From positions 372,001 through 436,000 of the forward strand of contig JAOTOM010005049.1 in assembly GCA_034440615.1 (NCBI GenBank): a DNA stretch of 64,000 nt, read 5' to 3'. The notes beneath the pieces are model-generated. The model worked only from the letters and a program-made list of their open reading frames with translations, had not been told where the DNA came from and did not search any database. Source of the DNA: Ashinkailepas kermadecensis. Taxonomy: Eukaryota; Arthropoda; Thecostraca; Neolepadidae. Made by a program: the position numbers and the translations under genes. This document shows, piece after piece, positions 37,123 through 48,237 of the stretch (position 1 is the stretch's first letter; each line of letters starts with the position of its first letter).

Positions 37123-38571
37123 CCCTCGACCGGACGGGCGCCGCTGGTGTGTCCGTCACACACACCAGCCGGCCCGAGTTGTCCCGCTGACTGTCCACAC
37201 CCTCCACGGCCGTACGGGCGCCGCTGGTGTGTCCGTCACACACACCAGCCGGCCCGAGTTGTCCCCACTGACTGTCGACACCCTCCACGGCCGTACGGGC
37301 GCCGCTGGTGTGTCCGTCACACACACCAGCCGGCCCGAGTTGTCCCGCTGACTGTCCACACCCTCCACGGCCGTACGGGCGCCGCTGGTGTGTCCGTCAC
37401 ACACACCAGCCGGCCCGAGTTGTCCCGCTGACTGTCCACACCCTCCACGGCCGGACAGGCGCCGCTGGTGTGTCCGTCACACACACCAGCCTGCCCGAGT
37501 TGTCCCACTGACTGTCGACACCCTCCACGGCCGTACGGGCGCCGCTGGTGTGTCCGTCACACACACCAGCCGGCCCGAGTTGTCCCGCTGACTGTCCACA
37601 CCCGTCCACGGCCGTCGCTACGGGCGCCGCTGGTGTGTCCGTCACACACACCAGCCGGCCCGAGTTGTCCCACTGACTGTCGACACCCTCCACGGCCGTA
37701 CGGGCGCCGCTGGTGTGTCCGTCACACACACCAGCCTGCCCGAGTTGTCCCACTGACTGTCGACACCCTCCACGGCCGGACAGGCGCCGCTGGTGTGTCC
37801 GTCACACACACCAGCCGGCCCGAGTTGTCCCACTGACTGTCGACACCCTCCACGGCCGTACGGGCGCCGCTGGTGTGTCCGTCACACACACCAGCCGGCC
37901 CGAGTTGTCCCGCTGACTGTCGACACCCTCCACGGCCGTACGGGCGCCGCTGGTGTGTCCGTCACACACACCAGCCGGCCCGAGTTGTCCCACTGACTGT
38001 CGACACCCTCCACGGCCGTACGGGCGCCGCTGGTGTGTCCGTCACACACACCAGCCGGCCCGAGTTGTCCCACTGACTGTCCACACCCTCCACGGCCGGA
38101 CAGGCGCCGCTGGTGTGTCCGTCACACACACCAGCCGGCCCGAGTTGTCCCGCTGACTGTCGACACCTCCCGGCGACGGGCGCCGCTGGTGTGTCCGTCA
38201 CACACACCAGCCGGCCCGAGTTGTCCCGCTGACTGTCGACACCCTCCACGGCCGGACGGGCGCCGCTGGTGTGTCCGTCACACACACCAGCCGGCCCGAG
38301 TTGTCCCACTGACTGTCGACACCCTCCACGGCCGGACGGGCGCCGCTGGTGTGTCCGTCACACACACCAGCCGGCCCGAGTTGTCCCGCTGACTGTCGAC
38401 ACCCTCCACGGCCGTACGGGCGCCGCTGGTGTGTCCGTCACACACACCAGCCGGCCCGAGTTGTCCCGCTGACTGTCGACACCCTCCACGGCCGTACGGG
38501 CGCCGCTGGTGTGTCCGTCACACACACCAGCCTGCCCGAGTTGTCCCACTGACTGTCGACACCCTCCACGG
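37123..38571. repeat. 80-bp tandem array, 18 units, hairpin in each unit
   Basis: Units of 80 bp contain a perfect 9-bp inverted repeat, CTGGTGTGT and ACACACCAG, with a 7-nt loop. It is extended by GCCG and CCGGC across a one-base bulge. The rest includes CCCGAGTTGTCCC and GACTGTCGACACCCTCCACG. Length variants occur near 37600 and 38165. Variation among units is mostly a few single bases (CTGCC/CGGCC, CACTG/CGCTG, TACGG/GACAG). Confidence 0.97.
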
Positions 38572-39144
38572 AGGGCAGCGGACATGTGACACCCTGTGCC
38601 CAACGGACGCCGGCGGTATCCCCGGCGGAACTCACGAGGTGACAGGAGCTCAATAGACGCCAACACTACCGTGTGGCACGTACCACAGTCGAGGACGGCT
38701 TGGTTGGCAGACAGAGAGAGGAGGCGACAGAGGGACGGGTCGTTGCCACCAATGTTAAGCTCACCGCAGGTGCAGCTCTCTGGACGGAGCAGCATTCCAT
38801 CGTTCACGCCGTGCGCTGCACAGCCCTCGACGTGCAGCATTCATATTTCGACCGTGACTCGCGGCAGATGTGTGGAGGCGTTTTTGTTTGTTCACCTGGC
38901 TACTTGCGCGATCAATGGCGTGAGAGATTGACACCCAAAAAAAAACAACCGCACGTTAAAAAAAAAAAAAAAAAAGTAACGCGTATGTGGCATGCGCAGG
39001 GGTGGCGAGGACGGTGCCGTTGTGAAGGTCCAACCGTAGCGGTACGGCTGGGATCTGCGCGAACAGCCGTGAGCTGTGTTGCGTCACGTCACGGTTCGCC
39101 GCCTGTCGAGAAGGGGAGGCGCTCCATCACCGCGCCGCCGCTTG
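38572..39144. other. Unique intronic sequence with A-runs
   Basis: No exon is recognised. Two A-rich runs lie at about 38936-38946 and 38959-38976. Confidence 0.55.
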
Positions 39145-39676
39145 TGGATGGTGGTGTCACGACGTCTGCTGGTTCCCTCGGTATACCACGCGCCACACAC
39201 CGACCCGTAATGGTGTGGTGTCACGACTGTTGGTTCCCTCCGTATACCACACGTCACACACCGACCCGTGATGGGTGGTGTCACGACTGTTGGTTCCCTC
39301 CGTATACCACACGTCACACACCGACCCGTGATGGGTGGTGTCACGACGTCTGTTGGTTCCCTCCGTATTGTTTATTGTTTATTGGGTGGTTCACGACGCG
39401 CTTTTTGCACATTCACGGCTAATGGCGCCGCCCACACTGTTTCGCCGGTGGGCTGCGGGATTGGGAAATGTCCCGAGCGGTGCGAGCGTCGAACCCGGGA
39501 CCTTTGGTACCCAGAGCCCATCACCTTAACCGCTCGGCCACCCCCGCCCCTTCCTTCCGTATACCGCACGCCACACACCGACCCGTGATGGGTGGTGTCA
39601 CGACGTCTGTTGGTTCCCAACGTATACCACACGTCACACACCGACCCGTGATGGGTGGTGTCACGACGTCTGCTAG
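39145..39676. repeat. 60-bp tandem repeat split by a SINE
   Basis: About 3.7 units at 39145-39368 and about 2 units at 39551-39676. The unit contains GTATACCACACGTCACACAC, CGACCCGTGATGGGTGGTG and TCACGAC.TGTTGGTTCCC. The array is interrupted at 39369-39550 by a SINE. Confidence 0.93.
39369..39550 (-). mobile_element. tRNA-derived SINE, family B (class-II tRNA head)
   Basis: Read on the minus strand, the head has A box TGGCCGAGCGGTTAAGG and B box GGTTCGACGCT, resembling tRNA-Leu or tRNA-Ser. A body follows, with a 3' tail of CCCAATAAACAATAAACAAT. Target duplications TTCCCTCCGTAT (39357-39368) and TTCCTTCCGTAT (39551-39562) differ at one base and both belong to the host 60-bp unit. Only one copy is seen in this window. 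Confidence 0.85.
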
Positions 39677-39926
39677 AGCCCCCAGTAGTATATTTCACGT
39701 GACATAAGTGACCACTTCGATATCGAGTATCCCAAGCCTGTGTAATGGAATATTAAGAAACATTATCCTCGTGATCACAGTTGATAAACCAATCAAATGT
39801 TGACATTTGTGTGACATCCGGTTGTCAATTGTGAGCATAAGGATAATGTTACCATACTTATTATGATTCCACTGATACATCTATCGATCTCGACCTTCCG
39901 CCTAATGGTATATTTGTTAAGCTTAT
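39677..39926. other. Unique intronic sequence
   Basis: Short AT-rich sequence between the 60-bp repeat and the TTAA element. Nothing is recognised. Confidence 0.5.
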
Positions 39927-39930
39927 TTAA

Positions 39931-40845
39931 CACGCGCACTGGAGGGGGCGAAATCCGCCCACCCCTCCGGTTTTTCGCAAATAACTGCAAATTTTACCGG
40001 TCGATATACGCGATTTTCGGTGTACCTGCTTAGAAATGAACGGCGCGTCGTTTAAAGGAAGAAAAATGGAAATCGGCCGAAAATTTTTCAAGTTAGGGGC
40101 CGCTAAAGTAAAAAAATGTTATAGCGCGAGACCACAAAAATCGGCGCTGATGCGCTTCCAGTATACTGACAAAAGGGAAGTGTTCTAGGCAACACTAGGG
40201 ACTTGTTTGATGCATATTGATATGCTGCATAGTTTCAAGGTCATGTTAGGTCACCAAGGTCAAGTCAGGTCAAGTTCATGACAGGTTAATGGAACCAAAC
40301 TTGATCAACTGGAATGTTGCCATAAATGCACTACTGGTTGTCATTTGTACTGTTTGTCATTGCGTTTCCATACTTTATTCATGTACTTCACTCCCTTCTT
40401 CACGAAGCCGATTGCTCCGAGCTGCCCGACGGAGCAGTCGGGCGGGCGGCCAGTTCCGGTAACTGGAACAGGTAACTGACCTGATAAAGTGGTGCTATAT
40501 AGGTGACCTGAGGTCAAATGTAGGGTCTAGCATCTGCATTGCATCATTAGTAATGTCCAAAACATCATTGATGCCCATTTTTTTAGCATATAAACACAAT
40601 CACAGCGATCCATAACGATGACAAGCCAAGCCACGCGAAACCGGAAAATTTTGCAAATCTGACCTCATTTGACCTTGAAGATATTGACCTAAGGTCACGA
40701 AAATTGCACACAATAGTGTTCACTACCGTGCCCATCCACCCAGCGAATTTCGTTCCTCCAGCTTTACTAGGAGCTGAGATCTTAGGGGGGGCGGAATCCG
40801 CCCCCCTCCAGTGCGCGTAATTCTCAGAGGCCTCCAGGGCGCGTG
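39931..40845 (+). mobile_element. TTAA-flanked MITE, family B, copy 1 (915 bp)
   Basis: TTAA flanks both ends (39927-39930 and 40846-40849). Terminal inverted repeats: left CACGCGCACTGGAGG, right (reverse complement) CACGCGCCCTGGAGG. The right end carries a second internal copy of the terminus (CCTCCAGTGCGCG at about 40806-40818). The interior has no transposase. It has four AGGTCA words at 40238, 40248, 40257 and 40267, and further TGACCT/AGGTCA words near 40495-40515 and 40665-40695. The element at 61143-62057 is the same length and in inverse orientation. Superfamily (piggyBac-like) is inferred from TTAA only. Confidence 0.85.
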
Positions 40846-40849
40846 TTAA

Positions 40850-41304
40850 CCGTCACGCAAAGAATAACCGATGCACATGTCCTCGGACTATTCAGTACAG
40901 TTTCGGAGGCTTCTTTCAATGGATGAAGTTCAGCTGAGCCAGATTGTTTGAGGTTCAGCTGAGCCAGATTGAGGAAAATAAATGTATTCAGAGATACCCA
41001 GTTGCACCCTTGCACGGTGGCAGAACAGATCTTGCAACGCCGCGCGGTACCTGCAAAGCTTTCTTTGGTCCGCAAGTTCTTCTTTCTATGCAAATCTGGG
41101 TGCTCGATCACCCTGCCGACGATGGCTTCCTATTGGTTCATCACGGAAGCCATCGATGCTCCTTGTTGCGAAACTCGAGTGTGGCAAGAAGACCGACTCA
41201 GCGTCGCTGCTGCCTCTCATCGCCGGTCCGTGTCGGGCGCTGACTTCACAATAGTCAAGTCAGTCAGTCGGCCATCAGCGGCTGGTATTATCCCGCTGAC
41301 GGCA
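40850..41304. other. Unique intronic sequence
   Basis: A short direct duplication of GTTCAGCTGAGCCAGATTG lies at about 40928-40970. Otherwise nothing is recognised. Confidence 0.55.
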
Positions 41305-42015
41305 GGACGGCCGTCAGCTACGGCCGGGGATAACCGCCGTGTGCTGGGTGGCCGTCAGCTACGGACGGGGATAACCGCCGTGTGCTGGGTGGCCGTGAGC
41401 TACGGACGGGGATAACCGATGTGCTGGGTGGCCGTAGACGGACGGGGATAACCGTGTGCCGGCGGACAAAGCCGGGCCGGCCGGGGATAACCGCGTGTGC
41501 TGGGTGGCCGTGAGCTACGGCGGGGATAACCGTGTGCTGGGTGGCCGTCAGCTACGGACGGGGATAACCGCCGGTGCTGGGGCGTAGCTACGGACGGGGA
41601 TAACCGCCGTGTGCTGGGTGGCCGTGAGCTACGGACGGGGAAGAACCGATGTGCTGGGTGGCCGTCAGCTACGGACGGGGATAACCGCCGTGTGCTGGGT
41701 GGCCGTCAGCTACGGACGGGGATAACCGCCGTGTGCTGGGTGGCCGTCAGCTACGGACGGGGAGAACCGATGTGCTGGGCGGCCGTGAGCTACGGACGGG
41801 GAGAACCGATGTGCTGGGTGGCCGTGAGCTACGGACGGGGAGAACCGATGGTGGGTGGCCGTCAGCTACGGACGGGGAGAACCGATGTGCTGGGTGGCCG
41901 TGAGCTACGGACGGGGAGAACCGATGTGCTGGGCGGTCGTGAGCTACGGACGGGGAGAACCGATGTGCTGGGCGGTCGTGAGCTACGGACGGGGATAACC
42001 GATGCGCTGGGTGGT
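41305..42015. repeat. 41-bp tandem array, about 17 units
   Basis: The unit contains GGGTGGCCGTCAGCTACGGA, CGGGGATAACCGCCGTGTGCT. Shorter variants carry GAACCGATGTGCT and dominate from about 41760. Several degenerate units lie at 41440-41600. Confidence 0.94.
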
Positions 42016-42796
42016 GGTTGTGGTCGTTGGAGCGGCACGCGATGGTAGTCCGGTGGTGGAGTCGGTGCTGTCCATTCACTGCACACGCACTGCAATCGGC
42101 TGAACGGCCTGTCTGAGGCCGATATTTAGGGTGCTTGTGAGGGCTGCTGGGGATATTGGGCAGGAAGCTGGATGGTTGATGGCCTGGCCACCTGGATTCA
42201 TTCTCTCCAAGGTTCGCCTACGTTTTGACGTTCTCGGCTTTAATGTCACGTTATTTTGTTACCATATCTGTTTCCGCTATATATTTTACTTAGCTGAAAT
42301 TGGTGGTCGATCGATGTCCACTGGCCTCAGCTGGAAGCAGTCATTTCCACTTCACCATTGCCCCTCCCCTACGCCTGAGCTGGTCCCTACGAAGGCAGCA
42401 TCTGGCGCCTGACCTCAGGAGGCTGTGCCTCTCTACACCAGGAACAACGGCCACGACGCCGGCGGAAGTACGGTATCTGGCAGCTGCTGTGGGACGGGCG
42501 AAAGTCGCCGGCCGGCGGCCCTGACATTGACCCTACTGGTGTGAGTGCTCCGCGGCGGTCATGAGAGTGAAAGTACATGCCGGCGGCGGCGCGCTATCTG
42601 CGCACCTCACGTGAAGCAGCGCTTCCTGGCTGCGCCTGCAGCGGGAAGCGTGTTGGCGAGCCGGTGGCGTGGTGACTGTGAGACGTGCCTGCTGCATGTC
42701 CGCAGAGGGCGGTGTGCCATCGTCGAACGTCTTGGACGTTGAGCAGGGTAGGTGCGGTGCAGTGGTGCGGAGTCGGCGTGCTGCTGCCGTCACACG
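42016..42796. other. Intronic sequence, nothing recognised
   Basis: Non-repetitive, GC-rich toward the right. No exon or element is recognised. Confidence 0.5.
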
Positions 42797-43031
42797 TTGG
42801 CGGCACCACCGCGCGCACCACACGGCGGCACCACTGCGCGCACCACACGGCGGCACCACTGCGTGCACCACACGGCGGCACCACTGCGTGCACCACACGC
42901 TGGCGGCACCACTGCGTGCACCACACGGCGGCACCACTGCGCGCACCACACGGCGGCACCACGCGGCGGCACCACTGCGTGCACCACACGCTGGCGGCAC
43001 CACTGCGTGCACCACACGGCGGCACCACTGC
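42797..43031. repeat. 25-bp tandem repeat, about 9 units
   Basis: The unit is CGGCGGCACCACTGCG followed by YGCACCACA. Some units are longer by an inserted GCTGG. The + strand is C-rich and nearly T-free in this block. Confidence 0.94.
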
Positions 43032-43148
43032 CCACGAGAGTGGTTCATTGCGCGGTTTCCTGTTTGCGTGGCTTTGGACGATTTGTCAAACATGAAGCTA
43101 ATGTAGACAGAACATCGTCGCGAGTTATGCGAGAGGCGCATGTCTATC

Positions 43149-43920
43149 AGCTGCCGACCGAAGCCATGCCGCCGACCAGCTGCCGACCGAAGCCATGCCG
43201 CCGACCAGCTGCCGACCGAAGCCATGCCGCCGACCAGATATCGACCGAAGCCATGCCGCCGACCAGATATCGACCGAAGCCATGCCGCCGACCAGCTGCC
43301 GACCGAAGCCATGCCGCCGACCAGCTGCCGACCGAAGCCATGCCGCCGACCAGATATCGACCGAAGCCATGCCGCCGACCAGCTGCCGACCGAAGCCATG
43401 CCGCCGACCAGATATCGACCGAAGCCATGCCGCCGACCAGCTGCCGACCGAAGCCATGCCGCCGACCAGATATCGACCGAAGCCATGCCGCCGACCAGAT
43501 ATCGACCGAAGCCATGCCGCCGACCAGATATCGACCGAAGCCATGCCGCCGACCAGCTGCCGACCGAAGCCATGCCGCCGACCAGATATCGACCGAAGCC
43601 ATGCTGCCGACCAGCTGCCGACCGAAGCCATGCCGCCGACCAGCTGCCGACCGAAGCCATGCCGCCGACCAGATATCGACCGAAGCCATGCCGCCGACCA
43701 GATATCGACCGAAGCCATGCCGCCGACCAGCTGCCGACCGAAGCCATGCCGCCGACCAGCTGCCGACCGAAGCCATGCCGCCGACCAGATATCGACCGAA
43801 GCCATGCCGCCGACCAGATATCGACCGAAGCCATGCCGCCGACCAGCTGCCGACCGAAGCCATGCCGCCGACCAGATATCGACCGAAGCCATGCTGCCGA
43901 TCAGCTGCCAATCGAAGCCA
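43149..43920. repeat. 29-bp tandem array, 27 units of two discrete types
   Basis: All units share GAAGCCATGCCGCCGACCAG and then carry either CTGCCGACC (type S) or ATATCGACC (type T). The types differ by three co-occurring substitutions, and no intermediates are seen. The order, left to right, is SSSTTSSTST STTTSTSSTT SSTTSTS. Type S creates CAGCTG and type T GATATC, both palindromes. The final unit is degenerate. Confidence 0.97.
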
Positions 43921-43950
43921 TACTGCCGCCCAACTACCGGCCGAACCGGA

Positions 43951-44230
43951 TCAGACGGTATCGGCGGAATACCGGGATCAGGTGATGCTAGCCCCGACGT
44001 GATGAGGAAGCCGAGCCTCGAGTCAGACGGTGTCGGTGGAACACCAGGGTCGGGTGACGCTAGCCCCGACGTAATGAGGAAGCCGAGCCTCGAGTCAGAC
44101 GGTGTCGGTGGAACACCAGGGTCGGGTGATGCTGGCTGGACCCCAACACAATGAGGAAGCCGAGCCTCGAGTCAGACGGTGTCGGTGGAACACCAGGGTC
44201 GGGTGATGCTGGCTGGACCCCAACACAATG
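43951..44230. repeat. 72-77-bp tandem repeat, about 4 units
   Basis: Units start at about 43982, 44054, 44126 and 44203. The shared part contains GAGGAAGCCGAGCCTCGAGT and CAGACGGTGTCGGTGGAAC. The first two units have CTAGCCCCGACG, and the last two a longer GCTGGCTGGACCCCAACAC. Confidence 0.93.
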
Positions 44231-44290
44231 AGAAAGCAAAGTGACCGGCTGAAATCAGCTGTTTAGCCTAGTCGTCTGAATGTGTAGACT

Positions 44291-45223
44291 GGGGGTCTGT
44301 TCCCGTCGCTCCACTAACCTCCACAAACCTCCACTGGTCGTTCCCGTCGCAAATCCAGTGGAGATTTTTCCTCCACCAACCTCCACCAGTGGAGCAAAAG
44401 CTCCACCAGCCAAGAAGCAGGGTCCAATCGTGATTTTTCAGTTGAGCTCAATCACAGCGCACTTGCGCCATATATTTGCGCGTAAACAACGTCCTCCGTC
44501 ATACAAATCTCATCTGCATGCATCAACTGAATACCAGGATCATCCTTCGCAAAGGAAATGTGGAATTACCAAAACTATGAATAGTAATCGAAGTAACAGA
44601 TGCAGACCACATATGCATACGTCATTCGGCCTGAGGGAAGATGATACTTACCGGCCGGATCCGCCGCAATTACCGTGCCCAGAAGTGCCGCCGTTCTCCC
44701 GGCGCCGACTAAAAATCCTACCCGAGCCCAGGGCCTTGCTCGAGCCCGATCGACGAGGTCGGGCAAGTTGAGATGAGGAAGTCAGCATCGGGTAGAGAAG
44801 CGCCTCGGGGCCGTGGGAGCCCGGCGGGTCCAGACACGAGATCATATGCTGTACGTTAAGAAGGCATGCTGTAACCAACCGCAAAACAGGGGGAGACGAT
44901 GCTCAACCGAGAGGGAAGAGAGCCTGGTTCATCCCATAGGCGAAAAGAACATCTGTGCTCCCCGCAGTCTCTAAGGACACATACATAGCCAGAAATAACG
45001 ACAAATTTGGTACTTTGTATAACAAGGCATACTATGTAGTGTGCGACCATCTGGACAAACATTTGAAGGGCAATTTGACCAATTTGTGATACAGCGCCAA
45101 ATGCGTCCTTTTTGTCGCGTAATTCACGCCGCTATCAGCTGATTTATCCACCGGTCGTTCCCGTGGGCAGTCTCAACTAGCCTCCACTGAGTTCCTTCTG
45201 GTGGAGCCACGGGAACAGACCCT
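44291..45223. mobile_element. Segment bounded by inverted repeats, unclassified DNA transposon
   Basis: The left end GGGTCTGTTCCCGTCGCTCC and the right end GTGGAGCCACGGGAACAGAC are inverted matches (core GGGTCTGTTCCCGT). Subterminal CCTCCAC words and a directly repeated GGTCGTTCCCGT (44337 and 45152) lie just inside. No transposase and no clear target duplication were found, so the exact ends and superfamily are uncertain. Confidence 0.55.
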
Positions 45224-45227
45224 GGGT

Positions 45228-45904
45228 AAGGTGTGCCATTTTGAGCCTGAGTGTGCGGGAGGACAAGGCTGAGGACGCCCGTCACCAAGACAACGACGAG
45301 AGGCGCATGGAGCACGACAGATGCGTTACCAATGCATTTTAAAATGTAGTTGTTCGAGATTCGCTATGCAGGTTGCATTGGTGTCACCTGCTGTGTCAAC
45401 TGAAGCACGGTGTGTTATCGAAACTGCGCCCCTCGCGCAATATTGGTCCTACTGATATTTCCGGATCTAGCTTTTGATGGAAAGAGTTGCCTAAGTTGCC
45501 TCTGATGGAAAGGAGGCTTTTTTGCTACTTCCAGTAGACGTTTTTCAACATGACGCTGCCTGGCGGGTGGCCGCCAGATGGCGTCGGTACGAGCCATCGC
45601 TTTTCGCCTGCGCTGGGTCTTGAACCCAAGACGGTGAGCATGGCTTCTGGCGATGTCCGACCCCACCGTCGCATGCCATGCGCATGGGGCTACTACAATC
45701 TCCGGAATGTCAACAGTGAATCACAACCAATCACGGTATCTTTGGAAACTCGCTTTCGTGTTTTCACAGGCATTCCACGTGTCTCCAAGAACTACTGAGA
45801 ACTGCATTATAAATACAGCGCTTTCTTTATGGACCCTTTGTGAGTGCTGGAGTAGACTAGGGTCCTGTCTCACACGCATAAAATGAACACTGAAGACGCA
45901 GCGT
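45228..45904. other. Intronic sequence, nothing recognised
   Basis: Non-repetitive. No exon or element is recognised. Confidence 0.5.
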
Positions 45905-46160
45905 GTCCACCGTCCTGTGCTGCCGCAGGCTGGGCAGTTGCCGCAGGCTTGTTCCCCGTCCCGTGCTGCCGCAGGCTGGGCAGCTGCCGCAGGCTGGGCG
46001 ACTTGTTCCCCGTCCCGTGCTGCCGCAGGCTGGGCAGCTGCCGCAGGCTGGGCGACTTGTTCCCCGTCCCGTGCTGTCGCAGGCTGGGCAGCTGCCGCAG
46101 CCAGGGCAGCTTGTTCCCCATCCCGTGCTGCCGCAGACTGGGCGGCTATCGCGTGCTGCC
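45905..46160. repeat. 54-bp tandem repeat, about 4.5 units
   Basis: Each unit contains CCGTCCCGTGCTGCCGCAGG, CTGGGCAGCTGCCGCAGG and GCGACTTGTTCC. The inner CTGCCGCAGGCTGGGC occurs twice per unit. Confidence 0.93.
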
Positions 46161-46462
46161 AACACTGGTGTGATCGTAGGCTCTCGACTACGCACTCTAG
46201 TCTCAACTACTGTGTGCATCACGAAACACTACTGTAAGTAACACGCACACCCTGCCATCATGGGTATTTTCTCTTCTCGCTTCACATGCTGAGGCGGCGC
46301 TGTTGCGGACAGTTTTGGTATTGGTAAGCAGTGGATGGTTGTGCGGTCGTGGACACCCCGTGTGCGGCGGCCACCATCGCGGCCGCTAACCAGCACCCGG
46401 CGGTGACGTGCTATGTCTACTGACCACTCTGCTGTCAGCTCGAACTGTGTGTTAGCATGTGT

Positions 46463-46627
46463 TGGTTGGTTAGTTATTGGTTTTACGACACGTCGACCGT
46501 TGAGTCATGTAGCGTCGCCAATCTCCCACGCCGATTGGTCGCGGGCGAAGAGTAGCGACAGGTGAGACTCGAACCCACAACCTTTCGATTGTGAGACGAG
46601 CATCTTACCCCTAGACCACTCGTCCCC
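46463..46627 (-). mobile_element. tRNA-derived SINE, family A, copy 3 (complete)
   Basis: A minus-strand copy of the tRNA-Val-like SINE. The tail CCAATAACTAACCAACCAAC is at the left end, and the head with B box GGGTTCGAGTC is on the right. A perfect 14-bp duplication, GTGTTAGCATGTGT, lies at 46449-46462 and 46628-46641. Confidence 0.95.
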
Positions 46628-46641
46628 GTGTTAGCATGTGT

Positions 46642-47496
46642 GTGTGGATAGAGGTTATTTTCCAACTGACTTGTTGCGGCCGATTCTGCGACTGAGCAGC
46701 TGCTGGTACACCCCGTCCCCGGTAATGGCCCAGTGCCCCCCGACTCTTGTAGGGCAGAGCCCGCCCCTGAGCCCCCTCCCTTCCAGGTCCTTGTTCCATG
46801 TTTCCTCACCCCGTCCGGGATGTGGCCGTAGCTTCGGACCGTCGGAGCCTTTTCTGCTGTCTCTTAACTGATTTTGCAGAAGGATGTCTTACAGACTGCG
46901 GAATTGTGGCGAAATATTGCCCTCTTTGTGTGTATTTATTGGATGATGTCTTGTCTAACGTGGATTTCCATCCATGCTTCTTGGGTCTGCCAAATGGAAA
47001 AATCCCCGTCTAGCTTACGTTTAATGACACATGGTGCGCCTGTGTGCACAGTTTTCACCAGAGATGGATCGTATACCATACTGCTCGTTTTGTTGCGTTC
47101 TTCCTTATCGCCTGTCAACATTGCCGTGACCCACCCTGGAAATGTTTCCGTTTGGGTTTTCCTCCAGCTGATATATGTGCCGTCCAGTATGGATGCCTGT
47201 GGCGCCTCCCCCGGCTGGATGGCCGTCCAGTATGACAGTATGGGTGCCTGTGGTGCCGCCGCTGGCTGGGTGGCCGCAGACCAGCCAGCCCGCTGGACCT
47301 GCTGGCAGGGCGTGACCTCAACCCTCCAACTGTGATGGGCCGACCCAGTAAAGGTCACGACGGCCGGGGCTGGCGTGCTCCTGGCGACAGCGTCGGAGAC
47401 GGGTCGCCACGCGCCGCTATACAGCTTGACACTGACGTGGCTATTAATATGCCGTCCCGTCTGTCGGCTGGTCGTGTGTCGTCAGTCAGGCCGTGG
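46642..47496. other. Intronic sequence, nothing recognised
   Basis: A partial duplication (GGATGCCTGTGGCGCC and GGGTGCCTGTGGTGCC, near 47189 and 47244) is present. No exon is recognised. Confidence 0.5.
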
Positions 47497-47790
47497 CGCC
47501 TTGTGCCTGCGTGCCACTGCAGAGCGCTGTGCCGCTTTGTGCCCGCGTGCCACTGCAGAGCGCTGTGCCGCTTTGTGCCTGCGTGCCACTGCAGAGCGCT
47601 GTGCCGCCTTGTGCCTGCGTGCCACTGCAGAGCGCTGTGCCGCTTTGTGCCTGCGTGCCACTGCAGAGCGCTGTGCCGCCTTGTGCCTGCGTGCCACTGC
47701 AGAGCGCTGTGCCGCCTTGTGCCTGCGTGCCACTGCAGAGCGCTGTGCCGCTTTGTGCCTGCGTGCCACTGCGGAGCGCTGTGCCGGCGC
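47497..47790. repeat. 36-bp tandem repeat, 8 units
   Basis: The unit contains CTGCGTGCCACTGCAGAGCG and CTGTGCCGCYTTGTGC. The last unit has GCGGAG in place of GCAGAG. Confidence 0.95.
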
Positions 47791-47989
47791 CTGCGTGTCT
47801 TGTGATCTGTTCGTGGCGTGCCGGCGTGTTTTGGTGCAGGGCTTCAGGTTGGTCAGGCAGACGTGCATTAGGCTCGCTCAGCCCGGCGCGGTTAACGTGC
47901 GACCGCACGCCGTCGCTGGACGGATGAGCTATCATGTGGCATGTGACTGCTCGAAGCGGAACGCTGTGATTATCGCCCATGTCTGCTTG

Positions 47990-48229
47990 CAGGGGCGGTT
48001 CCAGAAGCTTGGCTTTGGGAGAGTCCCCCCCCTCCCAACAAACAAAAAATCGTAAATGCTCATCAGTTTTGTACAGCTAACATTCGTTGGGTCTGCTTTC
48101 TACAATATTTATTTATCCCATAAAACATTCTGAAATTTCGGGAAAATACCATTTTAGTGTAAAATACTGGCAAAAGCGGACCTCTTGGTGTGGGGCATGG
48201 CCCCTTTGGCCCCCCTGGATCCGCCCCTG
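47990..48229. mobile_element. hAT-like MITE, 240 bp
   Basis: Terminal inverted repeats: CAGGGGCGGTTCCAG (left) and the reverse complement of CTGGATCCGCCCCTG (right). The 8-bp flanks TCTGCTTG (47982-47989) and TTTGCTTG (48230-48237) are a target duplication with one mismatch. CAGGGGCGG-type ends and 8-bp duplications are typical of hAT elements. It has no coding capacity. Confidence 0.82.
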
Positions 48230-48237
48230 TTTGCTTG

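Noticed and set aside
37123..38571. CRISPR-like array (regular 80-bp repeats with internal palindrome)
   Set aside because: Whole units are repeated without unique spacers, the genome is eukaryotic and there are no cas genes.
39470..39550. Possible functional tRNA-Leu/Ser gene (minus strand)
   Set aside because: It is part of a SINE with an AATAAAC-type tail and target duplications in the host array.
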